From Helicobacter sp. 12S02232-10 (GTDB taxonomy: Bacteria > Campylobacterota > Campylobacteria > Campylobacterales > Helicobacteraceae), in assembly GCF_002272895.1 (NCBI RefSeq), contig NZ_MLAQ01000010.1, positions 1 through 64,000 on the forward strand: a DNA stretch of 64,000 nt, written 5' to 3'. The translations under genes were made by a program, and so were the position numbers. This document shows positions 36,378 through 44,109 of the stretch, one piece after another. Below the pieces are notes generated by a model. It did no database searches. It was not told the DNA's origin and saw only the letters and a program-made list of their open reading frames with translations. Positions within the stretch are counted from its first letter, which is position 1. Each line of letters opens with the position of its first letter.

Positions 36378-37067
36378 TTAAAAGTTTTTAAACTGATAAA
36401 TCAAGTTCTGCTTGAGTCGATCATCAACTTTTAATCCTTTTTGTTTGGAAATATCCATAAAATCCTTATCAATATTTAAATTTTTATCCTGAGATAAAAA
36501 AATCAAAATTTTTCCAGGATATTTCGAATCTTGCCTTTGATAAAACATTGATTTGAATTTATCTAATCTGATTTTTATATTGCCAAAACTCGGATCTGCA
36601 AGATATACATAAGTATTATCCACCCCTTTATAAACACTAAAATGTCCTATATCTCGAATATTGACATAAATAATAGCAGGCAATTGCAACTTAGAAAGCG
36701 TTTCAAAATCAATCGCCAACCCAATTGCCTTAAATCCCTTGCCTTGAGCATATGCTGATAGATCTGAAAAAGAGATAACATTATCCCCATCTTTTAACAC
36801 TTCATTTTCAGACATAGCATACCCTTTGGATTTTAAAATCTCTTCAATAATTCCTTGCTCACTAATCCCTTCTTCGCGATAATAGTATTTTAGAAGTGTC
36901 GCAAGTGAAGCACTTCCACAACTATAATCATAATGTTGCCTTACGAGTTTATCATTTTTGAACTCCACCCACGATTTCACTGATTTTTCCAAAAAGATAT
37001 TATCTTTTGTCAGATATATATCTGCACTCAAACCATAAATAAATATAAAAATAATTAATTTTTTCAT
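36378..37067 (-). CDS. Stand-alone periplasmic C39-like peptidase
   Basis: A 229-residue exported protein with a short signal peptide (about 1-15, YGLSA before DIYL). Catalytic residues of family C39 are in place: Gln44 and Cys50 in RQHYDYSCGSASLATLLKYY, His142 in IGHFSVYKG, Asp158 in YLADPSFGN. C39 peptidases normally sit in ABC exporters and cut double-glycine leaders; this one has no membrane or ATPase domain. The closest architectural parallel is FapD of the Pseudomonas amyloid system. It overlaps the upstream barrel gene by four bases. Its presumed substrate is the precursor at 38723. Confidence 0.8.
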   Translation of the reverse strand: MKKLIIFIFIYGLSADIYLTKDNIFLEKSVKSWVEFKNDKLVRQHYDYSCGSASLATLLKYYYREEGISEQGIIEEILKSKGYAMSENEVLKDGDNVISFSDLSAYAQGKGFKAIGLAIDFETLSKLQLPAIIYVNIRDIGHFSVYKGVDNTYVYLADPSFGNIKIRLDKFKSMFYQRQDSKYPGKILIFLSQDKNLNIDKDFMDISKQKGLKVDDRLKQNLIYQFKNF

Positions 37068-37972
37068 TTTACTTTATAAGAAAACAACAAATTGATACTA
37101 TTGACATCATAAGCATTTGTCCCAATATTATTCGCATCAATACTCACCATCAAATCGGGATTGACTTCATAACTCACCCCAAAAAGATAGCCGATATAAG
37201 AGCCTTGATGGAGAACGGTTTTTCCATCAATCCTATCTTTAAGCTTGTATTCATACCGAATGCCAAAATTAATCGAAACATATGGGTTGATTGCAAAATA
37301 CACCATCGGACTCAAACTAAATACATTGCCCATCTTAACGCGATGCCCCTCAAATTTTCGCTCAAGATTCATCCGAAAACCACCCTGCACTAAAAACACA
37401 ATCGGATCGACACTATAGTAACTCGTAGCAAAAAAGGAATAGTTTTTAAAATATTCCATCTTTCCTATTTGGCTCGATTGATCCCCGCCAGATATGACTT
37501 TTTCAATCATCACAGGTGTTGCTCCAATAAATAATGAAGGATATTTACCTTCCTTTTTTATCTGATAAATCAATCCCATATTAAAATTATTAAAATCATA
37601 ACTATTTTGACTTGAAAACCCTGTATCGCTAGTATTGGTATATTGATAAAAAAAGCTTGGCGAAGCAAAAATTTCAAGATTTTCAGTAATCCCATACCTA
37701 GCACTGAAAGCAAGGTTTAAATAATCTTGATTGGTCTGAGCAGTATTGATGATAGCAGGGATAGTATATACAGGATAAGTCCCTAAGCCTGAGCCTACAA
37801 TCACAGGAGCAACAGTATTGTTTCGTCTTTGGATATTGGCATAATAAAGAGATGTTTCAAGTCTGAAGCTGTGTTTTTTGGTAAAAAGTTCATCAACCCT
37901 TAAGGGTTGTGCATCCAAAATATAAAAAGCAAATAAAATCAATATGAGCCATATTTTATTCCGTCTTATCAT
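37064..37972 (-). CDS. Outer-membrane beta-barrel, putative exporter (copy 1)
   Basis: A 302-residue exported protein with a signal peptide (about 1-21) and alternating strands typical of an outer-membrane barrel (LNLAFSARYGITENLEIFAS, FRMNLERKFEGHRVKMGNVF, ending INLLFSYKVK). It resembles the second barrel at 39079 in order of strands and in the ARYG...EIF block. It is the first gene of a two-gene operon with the C39 peptidase, so a FapF-like role in passing peptide across the outer membrane is inferred. Confidence 0.7.
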   Translation of the reverse strand: MIRRNKIWLILILFAFYILDAQPLRVDELFTKKHSFRLETSLYYANIQRRNNTVAPVIVGSGLGTYPVYTIPAIINTAQTNQDYLNLAFSARYGITENLEIFASPSFFYQYTNTSDTGFSSQNSYDFNNFNMGLIYQIKKEGKYPSLFIGATPVMIEKVISGGDQSSQIGKMEYFKNYSFFATSYYSVDPIVFLVQGGFRMNLERKFEGHRVKMGNVFSLSPMVYFAINPYVSINFGIRYEYKLKDRIDGKTVLHQGSYIGYLFGVSYEVNPDLMVSIDANNIGTNAYDVNSINLLFSYKVK

Positions 37973-38077
37973 TATTAACCTTTATAATTAAAATTTTAAT
38001 TTTATATTATATAAAAATTCTATACTTTAAAGATATAAAAATAAATTATATTTATAAACTCAATATCTTCAATAAAC

Positions 38078-38106
38078 TTGACTATTTTAACGATTTATCA
38101 TAGAAT
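38078..38106 (+). promoter_or_regulatory. Sigma-70 promoter with -35 and -10
   Basis: TTGACT (38078-38083), a 17-base spacer and TAGAAT (38101-38106) make a near-consensus promoter before the decayed precursor copy. A clear -35 is unusual here, where most promoters show only a -10. Upstream of the intact copy, near 38634-38665, a related but altered sequence (AGACTATGATTTATC) is present. Confidence 0.5.
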
Positions 38107-38152
38107 ATTGATAATAGGTATCAAAATATTCTTTTATTTGTAGGAGCGGGCA

Positions 38153-38464
38153 ATGAAAAAGCTTATTTCAGTTTTAGCCTCCAAAGCATTTTTAGATTCT
38201 TTTTTGGCTTTTTCAAATACTTTTGCAAAATCTGTCAAATCTTATAGATATTTTCTGAATACAAAATTTTTCTTAATACTTGAATTTTTGCATTCAAAGA
38301 CATTATTAATGGTATTAAGTTTTATCTGCACGCTATTGAGAATCCTCTCTTCTTATCAAATCATTAATACAAAAAATAACATCAAAAATTTCTTAATCTT
38401 CATTAAAATCATTTTATGCATTGATTTTATTCATATTATTGATGATATTAAATATAAGTTCTAA
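38153..38464 (+). pseudogene. Decayed twin of the secreted peptide precursor
   Basis: The first about 90 bases repeat those of the gene at 38723: GGAG...GCAATGAAAAAGCTTATTT at the start, then the same pattern of CATTTTTAGATTCTTTTTT against CATTTTTAGGTTCTTCTTT. Downstream the reading frame (103 codons) is A/T-rich and hydrophobic and shares nothing with the precursor: the leader and core are gone. It may be a deletion remnant. Alternatively the two hydrophobic stretches could be a membrane immunity protein fused by chance to the old start. Confidence 0.55.
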
Positions 38465-38722
38465 ATAATTTATATAATTAATAAAATTTATCATTTATTA
38501 AAAAAATAAATATATAAAAATATAGATTATTGGATATTAATCAAAAATATAATTAAATATTTGCTACAATTTGTAACAAAATATTCATAATAAGCATAAA
38601 ATTCATTCATACTATTGATATAAGTCAAGAAATAGACTATGATTTATCCATAAGCAAGATGTTATAAAATTATTTAATTTATATAAATTTTGTTTATATA
38701 ATTTTTTTACAAGGAGTAAGCA

Positions 38723-39055
38723 ATGAAAAAGCTTATTTTTATTTTAGTTTCTATGGCATTTTTAGGTTCTTCTTTTGCTTTTGCAAAACCAGTGAATACT
38801 GCGTCTATTGTAAATGCTTCTTTTCAGCAAAGTGCAGGTGTTTTAAGCAGTGCTGATCAAAATCTGATCTTTGGAGATCAAGTCGATGCGATGGTTTTGG
38901 GCAATGATGAAATGAAAAACACACAGGGCTTCGGGTTTTGGAGTAGTATCGGGGATTTTCTCAGGACTCCTATAGGTCAAATTGTAACTGCTGGATCGAT
39001 TGTAGGCTGTATTGCTTTGACAGGCAGTGCTTGTGCTATCACTCTTGCATTTTAA
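38723..39055 (+). CDS. Secreted peptide precursor: Sec signal, double-glycine-type leader, hydrophobic core
   Basis: A 110-residue precursor. Residues 1-21 are a Sec signal peptide (cut after AFA). Residues 22-70 are a leader ending LGNDEMKNTQGF, which fits the C39 leader pattern LSxxELxxIxGG with Leu at -12, Glu at -8, Met at -7 and Gly at -2. The last 40 residues (from GFWSSIG) are Gly-rich and hydrophobic with Cys96 and Cys104 spaced for a disulfide loop, much like a class II bacteriocin. AAGGAG precedes the ATG. It is followed 24 bases later by the second barrel. I infer secretion to the periplasm, cutting by the C39 peptidase and release through a barrel. Confidence 0.72.
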   Translation: MKKLIFILVSMAFLGSSFAFAKPVNTASIVNASFQQSAGVLSSADQNLIFGDQVDAMVLGNDEMKNTQGFGFWSSIGDFLRTPIGQIVTAGSIVGCIALTGSACAITLAF

Positions 39056-39078
39056 AGATTATTATAGAGGGGTAAATA

Positions 39079-39993
39079 ATGAAAAAATTAACCATTGCTT
39101 TGGTATCCGCCCTTTGCTTTAGTGTCGCGCAAGCGACACCACCGCTTGAGGGGATTGGACTAGATGGGAATGATTTTGTACTTGGTGCAGATATCAGTGC
39201 GATAGCCACCACCAAAAAAGACAGCGTCGGTGCTCCCTATCTTTATTCACCAAGTATGATGAACGGACAACGCATTGCATTGCCCACCTATACTAAAGAA
39301 GGCGGGGATTCTTCCGATCAAATAAATGCTCTCTTAAATATCAATGCTAGGTATGGGTTTTTGGATTATTTTGAAATCTTTGGAAATGCTAATGGATATT
39401 TTGAATACACTTATTCAAAATATGCGGGTGAAGAAATTGCTGGAGCAAGGTTTGCCAATGCCAATATCGGTCTATTAGTGACTCTTTATAAAGGTGAGTA
39501 CGCTCGTGTAGCTATCGGAGATAATTCTGATATCATCAGCAATGTCGTATTTGATAGAACGGCATCAAATATGCAGTTTTTCAAAGGGCATACCTTTTTT
39601 CTCAATAGTAGCCGTACAAAGACATTTGATGGAGGATTGACCCTATCGACGACAGGACAGATTTACTACCGACTCAATCTCAATCAGAGCTATAAAGATC
39701 TGACACTTAAAAGCGGGGATGAATTCGGTGTGAATGTTTTATGGCAAATTTCTAAAGACAAAACACTTTCCTTTCTTCGAGCAACCTTAGCACTAAGAAA
39801 TCCTGATGCGGTTAATGGTACCGAATTTTATAAAGGAGATATGTTTAGTGGTCTTGGAACTGGGTTTTCAGTAGGAGCCAAAAGAGATTTTAATAAACAT
39901 TTAGGAATAAAATTTTCTTTTGATTTTATGAGCTACAGTTTTACATATGATGCTTATAATACAGGTGTTACTTTTGGATTATATTTCAAATGA
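39079..39993 (+). CDS. Outer-membrane beta-barrel, putative exporter (copy 2)
   Basis: A 304-residue exported protein with a signal peptide (about 1-19, AQA before TPP) and many amphipathic strands, ending TFGLYFK. The block INARYGFLDYFEIFGNANGYFEY parallels SARYGITENLEIFASPSFFYQY of the barrel at 37064, so the two are paralogues. GAGGGG precedes the ATG. It is co-transcribed with the peptide precursor and ends at a strong hairpin. Confidence 0.7.
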   Translation: MKKLTIALVSALCFSVAQATPPLEGIGLDGNDFVLGADISAIATTKKDSVGAPYLYSPSMMNGQRIALPTYTKEGGDSSDQINALLNINARYGFLDYFEIFGNANGYFEYTYSKYAGEEIAGARFANANIGLLVTLYKGEYARVAIGDNSDIISNVVFDRTASNMQFFKGHTFFLNSSRTKTFDGGLTLSTTGQIYYRLNLNQSYKDLTLKSGDEFGVNVLWQISKDKTLSFLRATLALRNPDAVNGTEFYKGDMFSGLGTGFSVGAKRDFNKHLGIKFSFDFMSYSFTYDAYNTGVTFGLYFK

Positions 39994-40027
39994 TCTTGAG
40001 AAAAGATATATTTCTTTCCATATCACG

Positions 40028-40055
40028 CATCTCACATATTTTTGTATGTGAGATG
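40028..40055. terminator. Bidirectional hairpin terminator
   Basis: CATCTCACATA (40028-40038) and TATGTGAGATG (40045-40055) form a perfect 11-bp stem with a six-base loop, between the ends of convergent genes (barrel copy 2 and mutY). T-runs on either side are short. Confidence 0.65.
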
Positions 40056-40057
40056 AT

Positions 40058-41089
40058 TTAAAGCCTACAATCTTGGGTATTTGAATGCAGTTGGAGACAA
40101 CTCATCCAAATGCCCTTTTTTTCGATCAATCCTAGTATCTTCAAAGTCATACCACTTATTGGCAAATGTGCCATTTCTTTGGGAGAGAAAAACTCAATCT
40201 CACCTTCTAAATCTTTTTTCAAAGGCGTTAAATAGATATTTAAACTCAAACGATAATGGGTATAAGAATGTTTAAGAGTTCCAATCAAGGGAAAATCTAA
40301 AATCCCATCATTTTGAATCTTAGGAAAATTATACAATCCTTGATAAGATGCAACATTGCTTTTATGAAGCGCTATTCTCCCCTCTTCAATGCACACACCA
40401 AGATTCCAATCAAGTGCTTCATAAATGATTTTTGACTTATGGGTATAAAAGATGGGATTCTCTTTCCCTTTGCAATATCCTTGAAGCGGGCATACCCCGC
40501 ATTTTGGAGAAACAGGGATACATATGCTTGATCCGATATCAAGCAACGCCTGATTGTGATCAAAGCTGTTTGTTTGATTTAAGAATATTGTGGCATATTT
40601 TTGAAGTTCATTTGCCCTCGGTGAAACAAGAGCAAAAAATCTTGAAAGAACCCGCCTAATATTCCCATCTACAAATCCCACCGCTTTCCCAAACCCAAAG
40701 CAAGCAATAGCTCCTGCCGTATAAGCTCCGATACCAGGCAATTTTATCAACTCTTTAGGATCATCAGGTAAAAATTTACCACAGATTTTAGCAGTTTTAA
40801 GCATATTTTTCGGACGCGAATAATACCCCAACCCACGCCACAAAAGCAAAACATCATCTTCATTTGCCAAAGAAAGTGCCTCTAAAGTCGGAAAGGCGTT
40901 TAAAAAAGGATTGTAATACTTTCCTAGAACAACGCTAACTTGAGTTTGTTGCAACATAATTTCGCTTACATACACCCCATAAGGTGCATTTTCACCCTTA
41001 AGATTTCTCCAAGGTAATTCTTTACGGCCATAAATTGCATACCATTCCAAAATTTCTTTATGGACAATGTTTAAAATCTTTGCTTCCAT
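40058..41089 (-). CDS. mutY: A/G-specific adenine glycosylase
   Basis: A 343-residue base-excision enzyme that removes adenine opposite 8-oxoguanine. SEIMLQQTQ carries the catalytic Glu, LPGIGAYTAGAI is the helix-hairpin-helix, GFVDGNIRRVL has the catalytic Asp, and CIPVSPKCGVCPLQGYC is the four-Cys iron-sulfur loop (C-x6-C-x2-C-x5-C). The C-terminal NUDIX-like domain is short but present. Length is normal. Confidence 0.95.
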   Translation of the reverse strand: MEAKILNIVHKEILEWYAIYGRKELPWRNLKGENAPYGVYVSEIMLQQTQVSVVLGKYYNPFLNAFPTLEALSLANEDDVLLLWRGLGYYSRPKNMLKTAKICGKFLPDDPKELIKLPGIGAYTAGAIACFGFGKAVGFVDGNIRRVLSRFFALVSPRANELQKYATIFLNQTNSFDHNQALLDIGSSICIPVSPKCGVCPLQGYCKGKENPIFYTHKSKIIYEALDWNLGVCIEEGRIALHKSNVASYQGLYNFPKIQNDGILDFPLIGTLKHSYTHYRLSLNIYLTPLKKDLEGEIEFFSPKEMAHLPISGMTLKILGLIEKKGIWMSCLQLHSNTQDCRL

Positions 41090-41197
41090 TGTGACCTTTT
41101 GCTTTTAATAACAATTACAATTATACAAAGTCTCAAGTCTTAAACTGCAAATTCATTTGATTGAGTGGAAAAATATTTGTTTGAAAAGTATAGATAG

Positions 41198-41230
41198 TAA
41201 TCCCAAAACTAAGATAGTGTTATGGGATTA
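41198..41230 (-). terminator. Hairpin after the alanine dehydrogenase gene
   Basis: TAATCCCA (41198-41205) and TGGGATTA (41223-41230) pair perfectly, with a partial inner pairing between AAACT and AGTGTT. It lies 12 bases past the minus-strand stop of ald. The following T content is modest. Confidence 0.5.
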
Positions 41231-41241
41231 TTAATGGTTTA

Positions 41242-42360
41242 TCAACCAATCAGAGTTTTTGCATCAATATAAGGCAAACCAAAAGCTGTAGCAACCGTTT
41301 TCAAACCGATTTTTCCATCATAAGCATTCAATCCTTCCAAAGCTCCAGGCATTTTTAACATCTCTTTCCAGCCTTTGTTTGCAATACTTAAAACATAAGG
41401 CATTGATTCATTAGAATAGCAAATGCTAGAAGTTTTTGCAACCACTCCAGGCATATTAGGCACGCCATAATGCAAAATCCCATCGACATAATACGTAGGA
41501 TCATCGTGAGTGGTTTGATGGATTGTTTCGATACAGCCTCCCAAATCACAAGCTACATCAATGATCACACCACCTTGGTTCATCAATTTTAAGTGTTCGC
41601 GTTTGATGACTTTAGGGGTTTGAGTTGCTGTAACCAAGACTGCACCTACAATCCCATCTGCACCTTTTAAAGCTGTACGGATACCTTCTTCAGTAGCATA
41701 AAGAAGCTTGACTTTATTGCTCACAACTAAAGGATGAGAAGAAACCTTATGCACATCAATATCAAGCACCCAAACATCTGCTCCCATTCCTACAAGCGTC
41801 TTAGCTGCATTCATTCCGACAACCCCACCGCCAAGAACAACCACTTTTGCAGGTGGCACACCCGCACACCCTCCGATTAAAATCCCTCTTCCCCCACGAT
41901 GGGTACAAAAATACTCTGCTACCAACTGAGCAGCAAGCTTACCTGCCACTTCGCTCATCGGGGCTAAAATCGGGTAATTATTTTTAGGTCCAGGTATCGT
42001 TTCGCCACAAATAGAAGTGATTTTTGAATCCACTAAAGCCTGTGCCAATTCTTTAGAATATGCTAAATCCAAAAAACTATATAAAATCATATCCTTGCGT
42101 AAATATTTATATTCAGACTCTAAAGGCTCTTTGCATTTAACCAAAAGCTGGGATTTTTCCCAAACTTCCTTAGCTTCAGGAACTATCTTTGCCCCTGCTT
42201 CTTGATACATTGCATCGCTAAACCCGATTTCTTCGCCCAATCCTGCTTGCACCAAAATTTGATGGTTGATATCAGATTGCTTTAATCTTGCTACATCAGA
42301 GGGGATAAGACCCACTCGATGTTCGTGATTCATTATTTCTTTTGGAATACCAATAATCAT
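41242..42360 (-). CDS. ald: Alanine dehydrogenase
   Basis: A 372-residue NAD enzyme interconverting L-alanine with pyruvate and ammonia. N-terminal GIPKEIMNHEHRVGLIP, the pyruvate-binding KCKEPLESEY, and the Rossmann VVVLGGGVVGMNAAKTLVGMGADV with DIDVHKV are typical. Length matches the family. It sits with an alanine/glycine symporter and other amino-acid genes, so it likely works in catabolism for carbon and ammonia. Confidence 0.95.
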   Translation of the reverse strand: MIIGIPKEIMNHEHRVGLIPSDVARLKQSDINHQILVQAGLGEEIGFSDAMYQEAGAKIVPEAKEVWEKSQLLVKCKEPLESEYKYLRKDMILYSFLDLAYSKELAQALVDSKITSICGETIPGPKNNYPILAPMSEVAGKLAAQLVAEYFCTHRGGRGILIGGCAGVPPAKVVVLGGGVVGMNAAKTLVGMGADVWVLDIDVHKVSSHPLVVSNKVKLLYATEEGIRTALKGADGIVGAVLVTATQTPKVIKREHLKLMNQGGVIIDVACDLGGCIETIHQTTHDDPTYYVDGILHYGVPNMPGVVAKTSSICYSNESMPYVLSIANKGWKEMLKMPGALEGLNAYDGKIGLKTVATAFGLPYIDAKTLIG

Positions 42361-42398
42361 TTTTTATCCTTTTTATTAAAATTTATTTCCATCAATTA

Positions 42399-43721
42399 TC
42401 AAATAATATTTTTAACTATATTACCATCTTTTACAATCAAGACAAACTTGTCGTTGTATTGTTTTAAAACTTCAATATCCTTAAGAGGATCCCCATCGAT
42501 TAAAATCATATCCGCCCAAGCACCAGGCTCTAAAACACCAAGCTTACCGCCCAAATAAGGATTCCTCTTCCCGCTCATTTCAAATAACTCCGCATTCCCT
42601 GAAGTCGCCATCACTAAAGTTTGCAAAGGGCTTAATATATCAGCAAATTTTACCAAAGCCTCATTCTGCAAAGCCGCCAAATTCGGATTAAATAATATAT
42701 CTGTTCCGAAAGCATATTTGACTTTGTGTTTAAGACCCAATCGTAATGTTTCCCTCCATTTGCCATCTAAAATTTTCCCTTTAGCTGTGGCTATAAATTT
42801 TCCCTCAAAAGGTTGCAAACTTAACCAAGCCCCAAGCCCTGCCATTCTTTTGATTGTTGCTTCATCAGCAAGCTGGCCGTGCTCAATAGACCTTACTCCG
42901 CCATCTAATGCCTTTTTAATGCCATCAACCGTATATACGTGAGAGCAAACATAAGTTCCCCAATCTTTAGCAGCACCCACAGCAGCCCTAATCTCTTCAA
43001 GGCTGAACTGCACGCTATCCATTGGATCAAAATCAGATATCATCCCACCTCCTGCACCAATCTTAATCTGACTTGCACCCTTTTTAAGCTGTTCCCTAAC
43101 AGCAGCAAGAACTTCAGGCACTCCATTGACCACCCTAAAATTCCCAAGTTTTTCAAGCTCAGATCTCTCCCCGCCAAATTCTGGAGCATTTTCATAAGCT
43201 GGAGCAAAATCCCCGTGTCCGCTTGTTTGTGAGATGAAAGCACCACTAGGAAAAACTCTTGGACCCAGAATCATCTCTGAATCAATAGCACGCTTTATGC
43301 CAAAGCTAGCACCTGCCATATCTCTAATCGTGGTAAAACCTCTCAAAAGAGTGTGTTTAGCTTCTTTAATCGCAGTAGCATAAAATAAGCCTGGATCAGG
43401 CAAATCTACGCTATCAAGCGGAGCAGCTGCAAACATTAAATGCCAATGCGCATCACTGAGTCCAGGCATCAAAAATTTTCCTCCCGCATCAATAACCTTA
43501 GCATTTTTAGGAGCTGCAATTGTGTCTGAAGAAATTGTTGTAATTTTATTCCCGACAATCAAAACATTATTAGTTTTTGGCACCAATCTTTTACCATCAA
43601 ATACAACGGCGTTACGAATTAAAACACTTTGTTTTTTTTCATCACTTAAAGCCTCTTTGGCAAGTAAAATACCACCGAATGCAAATACTCCGCCTAAGGC
43701 AAATGCTTCTCTTCTTTTCAT
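42399..43721 (-). CDS. Exported metal-dependent amidohydrolase (prolidase-like)
   Basis: A 440-residue amidohydrolase-superfamily enzyme. I start it at the ATG at 43721, nine bases after AAGGAG; the protein then begins MKRREAFALGGVFAFGG, a twin-arginine-like signal. Metal motifs follow: GLSDAHWH, Lys in QIKIGAGGG, CSHVYT, RSIEHG and FGTDILF. Relatives of this subgroup are Xaa-Pro or Xaa-Arg dipeptidases and imidazolonepropionase-like enzymes. Neighbouring amino-acid genes favour a peptide-cleaving role in the periplasm. The exact substrate is open. Confidence 0.75.
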   Translation of the reverse strand: MKRREAFALGGVFAFGGILLAKEALSDEKKQSVLIRNAVVFDGKRLVPKTNNVLIVGNKITTISSDTIAAPKNAKVIDAGGKFLMPGLSDAHWHLMFAAAPLDSVDLPDPGLFYATAIKEAKHTLLRGFTTIRDMAGASFGIKRAIDSEMILGPRVFPSGAFISQTSGHGDFAPAYENAPEFGGERSELEKLGNFRVVNGVPEVLAAVREQLKKGASQIKIGAGGGMISDFDPMDSVQFSLEEIRAAVGAAKDWGTYVCSHVYTVDGIKKALDGGVRSIEHGQLADEATIKRMAGLGAWLSLQPFEGKFIATAKGKILDGKWRETLRLGLKHKVKYAFGTDILFNPNLAALQNEALVKFADILSPLQTLVMATSGNAELFEMSGKRNPYLGGKLGVLEPGAWADMILIDGDPLKDIEVLKQYNDKFVLIVKDGNIVKNII

Positions 43722-43748
43722 AATAAACTCCTTATTTAAATTCTCCAA

Positions 43749-44109
43749 TATAGACTTTAAGGGCTAATAATGGATTAAATTTTTATAACAATCTGCTATC
43801 AAAACCAAAATCGAATATAAACATTGAAGTTACATTGTATCAATGTTCCGTTTTTTCAATAGTTATAGAATTATTATTACAATATAACAAAATATTACAT
43901 ATTTTTGGTAACTTCTAAATATATTTTTTAATATATTCAATACAAATAATGTCAATTTATTGTCTCTGGTTGAAGATATAGTGTATATAAAAGTAACAAT
44001 TCATAATTTTTTATGCTGATTTTGAAACACAAAAATGATAAAAATAAACTTTATTTGTAAAATCTAAAGAGTATATCAAAAAGCTCATATTAAAAATTAA
44101 GGAAAAAAT
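43749..44109. other. 361-base intergenic control region
   Basis: No gene is seen between the divergent amidohydrolase and symporter genes. AACATTGA (43820-43827) and TCAATGTT (43840-43847) form an inverted repeat, followed by TTTTTT (43851-43856) on the plus strand. A TATATAAAA-type -10 lies near 43982-43991, and AAGGAAAAA precedes the symporter ATG. The inverted repeat may be an operator or an attenuator. Confidence 0.4.
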
